DNA of 14,030 nucleotides from an uncultured Collinsella sp. GTDB lineage: Bacteria; Actinomycetota; Coriobacteriia; Coriobacteriales; Coriobacteriaceae. The notes beneath the pieces are model-generated. The model worked only from the letters and a program-made list of their open reading frames with translations. It was not told where the DNA came from and searched no databases. Location of the stretch: assembly GCA_900549555.1 (NCBI GenBank), contig UROO01000046.1, positions 1 to 14,030 on the forward strand, given 5' to 3'. The translations under genes were made by a program, and so were the position numbers. This document shows positions 7,184-13,373 of this stretch, piece after piece; positions within the stretch are counted from its first letter, which is position 1, and each line of letters begins with the position of its first letter.

Positions 7184-8122
7184 TTATTTAGCAGAGACCT
7201 TGCCGCTGGCGTCCTTGACGACCTTCATGGCAGAGACGGGGATAAAGCCCTGCTCCTCGACGAGCTTGCCCTGGACGTCGTCGGAAAGCATGAACTCCAG
7301 GAAGGCCGTGGTGGCCTCGTCGGCGTCCTTGGAGCAGTACATGTGCTCGGTAGCCCAGATCTTAAAGGAGTCGTCGGTGACGTTTGCGCTCTTGGGCTCG
7401 ACACCCTCGACCTTGACGGCGTTGAACTTGGAGTCGTCGAAGTGCGAGAAGTCGAGGTAGGAGATGGCGTTGTCGGTGCTGCCCATCTGAGTCTGGACGT
7501 CGCCGGACTTGTCGAGCTCGGCGTCGCCCTTAAAATCGACGGCCTCGTCGCCAAAGACGGCGGCCTCGAAGGTGGCACGGGTACCGGAGCCGGCCTTGCG
7601 GTTGAGAACGACGATCTTGGCGTCCTCGCCGCCGACCTCCTTCCAGTTGGTGATCTGGCCGGAGAAGATGCCCTTGAGCTGCTCAAGGGACAGGTCGTCG
7701 ACCGTCACGTTCTTGGAGACGACGGGGCCCATGCCCACGACGGCGACCTCGTGGTCGACGAGGTTCTTGACCTGGTCGGCCTCGAGCTTGGTCTCGGCGA
7801 AGACGTCGGAGTTACCGATGGTGACGGTGCCGGCAGCGACAGCGGTCAGGCCCTTGCCCGAACCGTTGCCCGAACCGGAGACGGAGACATCGGGGTTGGC
7901 GTCCATGAACTTCTCGGCAGCAGCCTCGACGAGAGCCTGGAACGAGGAGGCGCCGTCGTAGGTCACCTCGCCGGAGACGGACTCGGCAGCAGCGGCGCTA
8001 CCCTTGTCGGCGGCGTCGGATGCGCCGGAGCCGCCGCAACCAACGAGGCCGAGACCGACGATGCTGGCAAGACCACCAGCGAGGCCGAGGAACTGACGAC
8101 GAGAATAAGCCTGATCGAGCAT
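7184..8122 (-). CDS. pstS: Phosphate-binding lipoprotein PstS with twin-arginine signal
   Basis: This is the extracytoplasmic phosphate receptor that delivers phosphate to PstC-PstA, 312 residues. The signal region contains SRRQFLG (residues 7-13), which fits the Tat motif S-R-R-x-F-L. A hydrophobic stretch follows (12-28), then a lipobox LVGC with the lipidated cysteine at C29. A Gly/Ser/Ala-rich tether comes next, so the protein is probably exported folded and anchored to the membrane. The mature part has PBP-like phosphate-binding features: DGASSF, SGSGNGSGKGLTAV and NRKAGSGTRATFE, the last being the phosphate-contacting segment. The start at 8122 was chosen over upstream in-frame starts because AAAGGAAG lies five bases before it and the signal begins correctly. 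It is the first gene of pstSCAB. Confidence 0.95.
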   Translation of the reverse strand: MLDQAYSRRQFLGLAGGLASIVGLGLVGCGGSGASDAADKGSAAAAESVSGEVTYDGASSFQALVEAAAEKFMDANPDVSVSGSGNGSGKGLTAVAAGTVTIGNSDVFAETKLEADQVKNLVDHEVAVVGMGPVVSKNVTVDDLSLEQLKGIFSGQITNWKEVGGEDAKIVVLNRKAGSGTRATFEAAVFGDEAVDFKGDAELDKSGDVQTQMGSTDNAISYLDFSHFDDSKFNAVKVEGVEPKSANVTDDSFKIWATEHMYCSKDADEATTAFLEFMLSDDVQGKLVEEQGFIPVSAMKVVKDASGKVSAK

Positions 8123-8316
8123 GATCTTCCTTTCATACATGCGAATCGCGGGCACCCTGCCCGCTTTGCTGTTTGGAAAGATACGGCCCCGATCGGGCAG
8201 CGCCCGCGCCAACTGCGGTTTCTTACGGGCTATTGATAGACCCTTACCGCAAGCGCGGCTCGGCTTTACAAACGAATAACAAATTCACCACCAAGCATGA
8301 CCCGCCTTTTACACCG
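8123..8316 (-). promoter_or_regulatory. Upstream and leader region of the pst operon
   Basis: The spacer upstream of pstS must carry its promoter, but no confident -35/-10 pair or Pho box could be assigned by eye. It contains several dyads. One is a compact stem GCGGGCA (8148-8154) with TGCCCGC (8158-8164) that ends 13 bases before the ribosome binding site. Another is the palindrome CCCGATCGGG (8188-8197). A third is an imperfect hairpin, TGCGGT (8214-8219) with ACCGCA (8246-8251), enclosing CTAT/ATAG. The hairpins could shape leader stability or bind a regulator; this is inference. Confidence 0.5.
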
Positions 8317-8392
8317 ATAAAAAGCAGTTGCGGTGAAATAGTTCCTGTTTGGGCATCAAATGGCCCCTTCTAGGAACTATTCCACCGCAACT
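8317..8392 (-). terminator. Palindromic repeat acting as likely terminator of the dipeptidase gene
   Basis: AGTTGCGGTGAAATAGTTCC (8326-8345) and GGAACTATTCCACCGCAACT (8373-8392) form a 20-bp stem with one mismatch and a 27-base loop. On the minus strand the stem is followed by GCTTTTTATC, so it can terminate transcription coming from the dipeptidase gene, whose stop is at 8415. A second copy of the palindrome, sharing an identical 20-base right end, lies at 11602-11669. Confidence 0.75.
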
Positions 8393-8414
8393 TAGATTGG
8401 GAAACCGCGTAATC

Positions 8415-9851
8415 TTAAAGTTCGAGCTCGTTGAGGCGCAGGATTGCCACGATGTAAATCTTGAGTGCTTGCTTGAGCTGCTCCTCGTTGGCGCACTCGT
8501 TGGGGCCGTGCATCTGGCCGCCCCATGCGGGCAGCTCCAGGCCGGTCTCCTCGGGGCCAAACGAGACGGCGCGGGCAAAGTTGCGCGCATACGTGCCGCC
8601 GCCCATGGCAAAGGGCTCGGCATGCTTGCCCGTAAACTCGTTATAGGTATCGATAAGCGCCTTCACGGCCGGATCGTCGGCAGACACCGAGAACGGCACC
8701 TTTGCATGACCCACGCGACACGTCACGTCAAAGCGCCCCACGAGCGGCTCGAGCTGCTCGCAGATGGTATCGGCACTGGTGCTATCGGGGAAGCGCACGT
8801 CGATGACCTGCTCAATGTAGCCATCCACCACGCGGATGACGCCGGGGTTGCACGTGAGCGGGCCAAACGCGGGGCTCGTCGCGTCGATACCCAGACCGCG
8901 GCCATAGGCGTCCGCATGCACAAAGGCCAGAAACTTGACAAACTCGTGCTCGGCAGGCGTCAGCAGGCGCTCGTCGCGCGCACCAAACGCGTCCTCGGCC
9001 TCGCGCAGATACGACACGATCAGGCCGACGGCATTGATCGTTCCCTCGGGCATCGAGGCATGGCCGCCAATACCGTGGGCAAAAATCTGCGCATGCCCGT
9101 TATCGAGTGCTGTAATCTCCAGGCGGTCAGCGTTCTCAACGGGCGCCGGCAGCTCATCGGCGGCAATCGCGAGCTCGCAGATAGATTGCGACGGAATGGC
9201 GTTGCTCGCCTCGGCACCGCTCCAGGACACAATACGGCCGCCGTCGATCTTGGGGCTCACAAACGTCACCCCAAACTGGCCCTTCTCGGCATTGCAGACC
9301 GGGAACTCGGCATCGGGCGTAAATAGAAAGTCGGGGTCTGCGTGGTTCTCCAGATAATGGTGAACGTCGGACATGCCCACTTCCTCATCGCAGCCCAGCA
9401 GCGCGCGGAAGGTATAGCGCGGCACAATGCCGTGCTTGAGCAGGTAGGCGCCGGCGTAGAGCGACAACACCGCCGGGCCTTTGTCGTCGATCACGCCACG
9501 GCCGAGCAGCCAGCCCTCGCGGCGCTCCATCGCAAACGGGTCGGTGTTCCAGCCGGGGCCGGCGGGCACCACGTCCACATGGCAGATAGTCGCGAGCTGC
9601 TTATCGCCGCGACCGGGAATATCGGCAATGCCCACATAGCCCTCGTCATCGCTCGTCTGGTAGCCGAGCTTTTGCGCAATGCCGAGCGCGCAATCGAGCG
9701 CATCACGGACCGGGCGGCCAAACGGCGCACCGGGCTCCGCATCGGCAGCAACGGCCACAGACGGATAGCTCACCAGCTGCTCGATATCGGCGACGACATC
9801 CTCCCAGACCTCGTCGACATACTCGGCAACGCTCTGCTCCACCTGATTCAT
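8415..9851 (-). CDS. Sapep/PepV-type M20 metallodipeptidase
   Basis: This 478-residue cytoplasmic peptidase of family M20 (Sapep/PepV, Mn- or Zn-dependent) is expected to cleave dipeptides. Predicted metal ligands and catalytic residues are all present: H91 and D93 in CHVDVVPAG, the bridging acid in DDKGP (122-126), catalytic E156 and ligand E157 in CDEEVG, D180 in TPDAEFP, and H448 in MHGPNE. The central lid domain covers roughly residues 190-370. The length fits PepV/Sapep rather than the shorter ArgE/DapE group. The start at 9851 was chosen over an upstream in-frame one because a strong AAGGAGGT lies six bases before it. It follows the HAD gene by 54 bases in the same direction with no visible terminator, so the two may be co-transcribed. 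Confidence 0.94.
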   Translation of the reverse strand: MNQVEQSVAEYVDEVWEDVVADIEQLVSYPSVAVAADAEPGAPFGRPVRDALDCALGIAQKLGYQTSDDEGYVGIADIPGRGDKQLATICHVDVVPAGPGWNTDPFAMERREGWLLGRGVIDDKGPAVLSLYAGAYLLKHGIVPRYTFRALLGCDEEVGMSDVHHYLENHADPDFLFTPDAEFPVCNAEKGQFGVTFVSPKIDGGRIVSWSGAEASNAIPSQSICELAIAADELPAPVENADRLEITALDNGHAQIFAHGIGGHASMPEGTINAVGLIVSYLREAEDAFGARDERLLTPAEHEFVKFLAFVHADAYGRGLGIDATSPAFGPLTCNPGVIRVVDGYIEQVIDVRFPDSTSADTICEQLEPLVGRFDVTCRVGHAKVPFSVSADDPAVKALIDTYNEFTGKHAEPFAMGGGTYARNFARAVSFGPEETGLELPAWGGQMHGPNECANEEQLKQALKIYIVAILRLNELEL

Positions 9852-9905
9852 GGACGACCTCCTTACCAATGAGCGGCGAGCGTGCCCGCCCCTCACATCA
9901 CATAC

Positions 9906-10568
9906 TTATATAGCGAAAAGTTTAGCAAGCTCGGCCACCGAGTGCACCACCGCATCGGCGCCCGCGGCCTCGTGCTCCCCCGGCGCCGCCGCGCCCGAAT
10001 AGATGCCGATGCACGGCACGCCCATCGCATGCGCGCCCTCGACGTCGTTAAAGCGGTCGCCGATCATCACGGCCTCGTCCGCGGTCGCACCCAAGGCCGC
10101 CAGGGCATCGCGGACCGAATCGGCCTTGGTCTCGCGCCCCTGCGGCGGATTCATGCCAACCACGGCTTCGAACTGGCAAAGCCCCAGCTCATGAACCATA
10201 TCGATGCACTTCGCCTCCATGCGAGACGTCGCCACGGCCATACGCTTGCCCTGGGCGACCAACCCATCCAGCAACTCGGGGATCCCATCGAACACGGGGT
10301 ACTCCTCCGGCCCCAGCTCATCAAAAAAGGCGCGGTACTCGTCGGCCACCACAAGCGACTCCTCGCGGGAAAAGCCGTAAAAGTCGTGAAAGCTCTTCCA
10401 CAGGGGTGGCCCGATCATGCGGCGCAGATCACCCATCTGCGCCTCCGAAAACCCGCGCGCAGCCAGCGTCTTGCACGTCGAGGTCATCACCGCCCGGCCC
10501 GTATCTGCCACCGTGCCGTCAAAATCGAACAGCACGACCGGCCGTTTGCCTATCTCCAACGCCTCCAT
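9906..10568 (-). CDS. HAD-superfamily phosphatase, phosphoglycolate-phosphatase-like
   Basis: This cytoplasmic phosphatase of about 220 residues belongs to the HAD subfamily with a C1 helical cap (Gph/PgmB/PhnX group). Motif I is LFDFDGTVADT near the N terminus. The cap region includes IGPPLWKSFHDFYG, motif II is in VATSR, motif III is the lysine in RETKADSV and motif IV is MIGDRFNDVEGA. The IGPPL stretch is common in the Gph-like branch. Substrate is not determinable; phosphoglycolate or another small phosphomonoester is likely. Starts at 10601 (GTG), 10574 and 10568 are all in frame; 10568 is preferred because AGAGG lies seven bases before it and homology begins just after. It is divergent from the DegV gene. 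Confidence 0.9.
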   Translation of the reverse strand: MEALEIGKRPVVLFDFDGTVADTGRAVMTSTCKTLAARGFSEAQMGDLRRMIGPPLWKSFHDFYGFSREESLVVADEYRAFFDELGPEEYPVFDGIPELLDGLVAQGKRMAVATSRMEAKCIDMVHELGLCQFEAVVGMNPPQGRETKADSVRDALAALGATADEAVMIGDRFNDVEGAHAMGVPCIGIYSGAAAPGEHEAAGADAVVHSVAELAKLFAI

Positions 10569-10608
10569 CGGCATTCCTCTTCCCCAGTTGACGATTTCCA
10601 CACCGACA

Positions 10609-10668
10609 CTTCAAACTGTTGACTATTCAACAATTGAAGCTAGTAATGTGGAACGACTCAACTATACT
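10609..10668 (+). promoter_or_regulatory. Divergent promoter region with 31-base dyad
   Basis: Between the HAD gene and degV a bulged dyad covers 10609-10639: CTTC...TGTTGA (10617-10622), a four-base centre, then TCAACA (10627-10632)...GAAG. TTGACT (10619-10624) inside it is a good -35 for the plus strand, with TAGTAA or AGTAAT 16-17 bases on. A second candidate -10, TATACT, is at 10663-10668. The dyad overlaps the -35, as an operator would. Which promoter is used is undetermined. Confidence 0.45.
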
Positions 10669-10724
10669 TGTCGCACTTTGCTCTCAGAAGGCGGCGCGCA
10701 AGCGCCCCAACGAAAGGTGCAATT

Positions 10725-11585
10725 ATGTCTTTTGCCATCATAACCGACTCCACGTCGGACATCTCCCCCGCCCGCGCCCAAGAGCTCGGCATTTACGTGA
10801 TTCCGCTGCATGTGATTATCGAGGGCGAGGACCTGCTCGACCAGGTGCAAATTACCGCCCAGGAGTACGTCGCGCGCATGGCCGGCTCCGAGCAACTGCC
10901 ACACACCTCGCAGCCGAGCGCCGGCGAGTTCAAGGCGCTCTTTGACCGCGTGCTCGCCGACGGCCACGACAGCGCCATCTTTATCTCGCTGTGCAGCGAG
11001 TGGTCTGCCTGCTACGCCAACGCGTGCCAGGTTGCCGATACCCACGAGCTCGACGTGCGCTGCATCGACTCGCGCACCGGCTCGGCTGCCGAGGGCCTGC
11101 TGGTGGAGTACGCGCTGGCCATGCGCGAGGACGGCCGCAGCCTGGACGAGACCGAGGCGCAGATCCGAGCGACGCTACCCGACGCCCACCTGCTGCTGAT
11201 TCCCCGCACGCTCGAGAACCTCGTTAAGAACGGCCGCGCGCCCAAACTCGCCGGCCAGCTCACGCAGATGCTCAACATTCGCCTGGCCGTTTCGCCGGAG
11301 TGGAAATCGGGCGAAATCAAGGCCATCAAAAAGGGCCGCGGCGCCAAGCGCATCGTCGCCAACACCATGGCCGATTGCCTCGCATTTTTGGCCGAGCATC
11401 CGGGCTCCAGCGTGCGCGTACTCACGACCGGCGCCGCCGAGGAGCAGGAGCTCGTCAGCCAAGCGCTCACAGGCCAGGACTACGTGGACGCCGGCACCGG
11501 CCCCATCGGCTGCACCATCGCCACCCACGTGGGCGTCGATGCCATAGCCATCAGCTACTGCCCCCGTTACCAGCCCATCCACTAG
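10725..11585 (+). CDS. DegV-family fatty-acid-binding protein
   Basis: This 286-residue cytoplasmic DegV-fold protein binds a fatty acid between its two domains. In Firmicutes such proteins (FakB) present the fatty acid to the kinase FakA; no FakA partner is seen in this window. Conserved segments are ITDSTSDI (5-12), HTSQPSAGEF (60-69), where Thr and Ser contact the carboxylate, LIPRTLENLVKNGR in the middle, and GTGPIGCTIATHVG near the C terminus, with H268 in the expected position. The usual S-G-x-S-G-T-Y segment reads CSEWSACYANA here. The start at 10725 has GAAAGGTG seven bases upstream, preferable to an in-frame TTG at 10668. It is the only plus-strand gene in the window, divergent from the HAD gene and convergent with the toxin gene. 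Confidence 0.93.
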   Translation: MSFAIITDSTSDISPARAQELGIYVIPLHVIIEGEDLLDQVQITAQEYVARMAGSEQLPHTSQPSAGEFKALFDRVLADGHDSAIFISLCSEWSACYANACQVADTHELDVRCIDSRTGSAAEGLLVEYALAMREDGRSLDETEAQIRATLPDAHLLLIPRTLENLVKNGRAPKLAGQLTQMLNIRLAVSPEWKSGEIKAIKKGRGAKRIVANTMADCLAFLAEHPGSSVRVLTTGAAEEQELVSQALTGQDYVDAGTGPIGCTIATHVGVDAIAISYCPRYQPIH

Positions 11586-11601
11586 GGGCACCTTTACCAC
11601 C

Positions 11602-11669
11602 TGCGGTGGAATAGGGACTGTTTTTGGCTTATCAGCCGCAAATCAATCCCTATTCCACCGCAACTTAGA
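11602..11669. repeat. Intergenic palindromic repeat, second copy
   Basis: TGCGGTGGAATAGGGA (11602-11617) pairs perfectly with TCCCTATTCCACCGCA (11647-11662), with a 29-base loop. Bases 11650-11669 are identical to 8377-8396 of the first copy, while the left arms and loops differ. It lies between the convergent degV and toxin genes. No T-tract adjoins the stem here, so it may be a pure repeat or a weak bidirectional terminator. Confidence 0.75.
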
Positions 11670-11678
11670 AATCGGCAA

Positions 11679-11987
11679 TCAGCCCTGCGGGCCCTGGAAC
11701 AGTTCCTCATGCGAGCCCATTCTGACCAGTCGGATCACAGGATTAGTCTTATGCGGCAAGTACAGAACGACCACATCGACCAAGCCATCGGATAGATGGA
11801 AATCGATGTGGCCGTTGTAATTGCCGCCCGGGTTTGAAAGCTCGTGGGCGCCATATTCCGCGGGAAGCGAGCCGTGAGCCGCAAGCTCTGCAACTGCCGA
11901 CTTAAACTCGGTTTTTAGCTGCGGATGGATGCGCATCGTCCGTTTGTAATCCGCCTTAAACTGAGCCTCGACTTTAATCTCAAACAT
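11679..11987 (-). CDS. RelE-superfamily toxin, YafQ-like
   Basis: This is a 102-residue predicted mRNA interferase of the RelE/ParE fold, the toxin of a type II toxin-antitoxin pair. Family marks are the N-terminal QFKADYKR helix, LPAEYGAHELS, GHIDFHL, DVVVLYL and the C-terminal RLVRMGSHEELF. H48, H60, H93 and F97 fall at YafQ active-site positions. The catalytic aspartate that YafQ has four residues after the second histidine is H64 here, with D62 and D67 nearby, so the active site may be arranged differently. Translation starts two bases after the antitoxin stop, with GAGGG inside the antitoxin gene as ribosome binding site. This order and coupling are standard for antitoxin-first modules. 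Confidence 0.9.
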   Translation of the reverse strand: MFEIKVEAQFKADYKRTMRIHPQLKTEFKSAVAELAAHGSLPAEYGAHELSNPGGNYNGHIDFHLSDGLVDVVVLYLPHKTNPVIRLVRMGSHEELFQGPQG

Positions 11988-11989
11988 CG

Positions 11990-12289
11990 CTAGCCCTCAT
12001 CGAGGAACGATATAAGCTCATCAGCGTTAGTGAATGACGGGCTGTCGTCCGGCAGAATCCCCAACTCATGAGCCTCGGCAATCACCATGGCGCGCCTCGT
12101 CGCCTCGTTGGGAACTTCGGGTCGACCCACAATCTCAAACGGAATCTTTCGCTGATTTACCAGCTGCCGAACGGCAAGATTGAGGTAGGAATTGAGACTA
12201 AGGCCGACCGAATCCAAAAACTCAGTCGCCTGTTCCTTGAGTCCTTCTTCGATGCGAACCGTCGTGGGCTTAACCGTTGCAGTAGACAT
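11990..12289 (-). CDS. RelB/DinJ-family antitoxin
   Basis: This 99-residue protein neutralises the downstream YafQ-like toxin and represses the shared promoter. The N terminus (residues 8-45) is a ribbon-helix-helix: TTVRIEEGLKEQATEFLDSVGLSLNSYLNLAV, written here in broken form as strand TTVRIE, helix KEQATEFLDSVG and helix SLNSYLNLAVRQLV. The motif KIPFEIV after it is the usual RelB/DinJ landmark. The acidic C-terminal part should wrap the toxin. AGGAGGT six bases before the ATG supports the start. The operator palindrome at 12336-12371 lies just upstream. Confidence 0.92.
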   Translation of the reverse strand: MSTATVKPTTVRIEEGLKEQATEFLDSVGLSLNSYLNLAVRQLVNQRKIPFEIVGRPEVPNEATRRAMVIAEAHELGILPDDSPSFTNADELISFLDEG

Positions 12290-12319
12290 ACGCGACCTCC
12301 TCGCCTCGTCTTTTGCATC

Positions 12320-12371
12320 AGTATACCCAATTTAGATGGCAGACTGATGTTAGCTAGCATCAGACTGCCAT
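12320..12371 (-). promoter_or_regulatory. Toxin-antitoxin promoter and operator palindrome
   Basis: Bases 12336-12371 form a 36-bp palindrome centred on AGCT with only two mismatched pairs (12350/12357 and 12343/12364). The inner arms are CTGATG and CATCAG. On the minus strand TATACT at 12325-12320 is a good -10 about 30 bases before the antitoxin start, and the palindrome covers its -35 area. This is the geometry expected for autorepression by the antitoxin or its complex. Confidence 0.75.
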
Positions 12372-12401
12372 TATTCATCTATAAGCGAAGAAGCCTTGTC
12401 C

Positions 12402-13160
12402 CTACATCAGCCCACTTAGGGCAATGTCGACGGCTTCGTTGAGGTCGTCGGTGATGTGGACGAGGTCTGGATCGAGCGGGCTGATCATACCGGCATCCAT
12501 CACCGGACCGTTAAGCCAGTCGAATAGGCCCTGCCAGTACTCGGTGCCCACCAGCACGAGCGGCATGCGCTTGACCTTGTGTGTCTGCACCAGCGTGAGC
12601 ACCTCGAACATTTCGTCGAGCGTACCAAAACCTCCGGGAAACACGATGGCGCCCGAGCTGTATTTGACGAACATGGTCTTGCGCACAAAGAAGTAACGGA
12701 AGTCCATGCCGAGGTTCACGTATTTATTGAGCCCATGCTCGTGCGGCAATTCAATGCCCAGGCCAACTGACTTGCCGTTGACACTCGCCGCTCCCCTGTT
12801 GGCCGCTTCCATGATGCCGGGGCCGCCACCGGTGATGACCGCCACGCCGCGCTGGGCGATTTTGCGGCCGACCGTGCGCGCCGCCTTATAGAGCGGATCG
12901 GTCTTGGGCGTGCGGGCGCTGCCGAAGATGGTCACAGCGGGCCCGAGCTCGGCAAGTGCGCCAAAGCCATCGACAAACTCGGCCTGGATGCGCAGCACGC
13001 GCCAGGGGTCGGTGTGCAACCAGTCGGTCGAGTCCTCGGGCGCCAGCAGGTTGGCGTAGGTGTTGTCCTTGGGAATCATGGGGCCGCGCATGACCACGGG
13101 ACCGCGTCGATACGTCTCGTCGTAGGCAGGCTCGCCCTCGATATTCTCGTTCTTAATCAT
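12402..13160 (-). CDS. LOG-family protein (TIGR00730), nucleotide 5'-monophosphate phosphoribohydrolase-like
   Basis: This 252-residue cytoplasmic Rossmann-fold protein of the LOG family was formerly annotated as lysine decarboxylase. Characterised members release the base from nucleoside 5'-monophosphates. Key segments are VTIFGSAR (GSAR at 80-83), ITGGGPGIMEAANRGA (GGGPG at 111-115), the invariant FRYFFVRKTMF, and the catalytic signature PGGFGTLDE (175-183). The length and the N-terminal 60-residue lead resemble the larger bacterial LOG proteins rather than the plant-type short ones. The start at 13160 has AGGAG five bases upstream. An earlier in-frame start at 13232 is rejected because it would translate through the terminator hairpin. 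The substrate is not determinable from sequence. Confidence 0.93.
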   Translation of the reverse strand: MIKNENIEGEPAYDETYRRGPVVMRGPMIPKDNTYANLLAPEDSTDWLHTDPWRVLRIQAEFVDGFGALAELGPAVTIFGSARTPKTDPLYKAARTVGRKIAQRGVAVITGGGPGIMEAANRGAASVNGKSVGLGIELPHEHGLNKYVNLGMDFRYFFVRKTMFVKYSSGAIVFPGGFGTLDEMFEVLTLVQTHKVKRMPLVLVGTEYWQGLFDWLNGPVMDAGMISPLDPDLVHITDDLNEAVDIALSGLM

Positions 13161-13174
13161 GGGTACTCCTATCG

Positions 13175-13224
13175 AGAAAAAGAAAAACGGGCGGGGTCGA
13201 CGCCATGCGTCAAACACCCGCCCG
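13175..13224 (-). terminator. Rho-independent terminator in the LOG leader / tgt 3' region
   Basis: On the minus strand CGGGCGGG (13224-13217) pairs perfectly with CCCGCCCG (13195-13188). An inner GACGC/GCGTC stem sits around a three-base loop, and TTTTTCTTTTTC follows. It ends about 150 bases after the tgt stop and only about 15 bases before the LOG start codon, with the LOG ribosome binding site directly after the T-tract. It can end tgt transcripts, or act as an attenuator for the LOG gene. Confidence 0.9.
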
Positions 13225-13264
13225 AACATCAACTATTCGATATGGTACCCACGATGCATCAAGT

Positions 13265-13360
13265 GCTTGCAAGCTATCGGTCATCGGTCTCGCAGACGGT
13301 GTTAGCGAACGTGATGACCGGCCAGCGCTCGCCCCTTGCCGTTGCTAGCGCTCTGCAAGC
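13265..13360. ncRNA. Candidate structured RNA: three-way junction
   Basis: Nested perfect helices are visible. P1 is GCTTGCA (13265-13271) with TGCAAGC (13354-13360). P2 is CGGTCATC (13278-13285) with GATGACCG (13313-13320), with an inner GTCT/AGAC hairpin. P3 is AGCGCT (13324-13329) with AGCGCT (13347-13352). Linkers are six, three and one bases. Read on the minus strand it precedes the terminator of the LOG leader, like an aptamer before an expression platform; read on the plus strand the helices gain a few wobble pairs. It matches no RNA family I recognise. Confidence 0.35.
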
Positions 13361-13373
13361 GCCCGCGCCGCTC

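Noticed and set aside
5307..7191. Two long plus-strand frames antisense to pstA and pstC
   Set aside because: Extremely His/Asp/Arg/Gln-rich, no start signals, opposite to genes with strong family motifs.
6965..8236. Plus-strand open frame of over 400 codons antisense to pstS
   Set aside because: Low-complexity, Val/Leu/Gly/Asp-rich shadow caused by codon bias. The minus strand has clear PstS motifs.
8285..8300. TTCACC-like repeat upstream of pstS as a Streptomyces-type Pho box
   Set aside because: Only one partial unit is visible and spacing to a promoter cannot be shown.
13161..13232. N-terminal extension of the LOG protein by 24 residues
   Set aside because: It would encode the terminator hairpin and T-tract (a run of phenylalanines) and lacks a ribosome binding site, while the start at 13160 has AGGAG.
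13235..13260. GGGTACCA on the minus strand as a T-box loop motif
   Set aside because: It lacks the full T-box core and specifier features, and LOG is not a typical T-box target.
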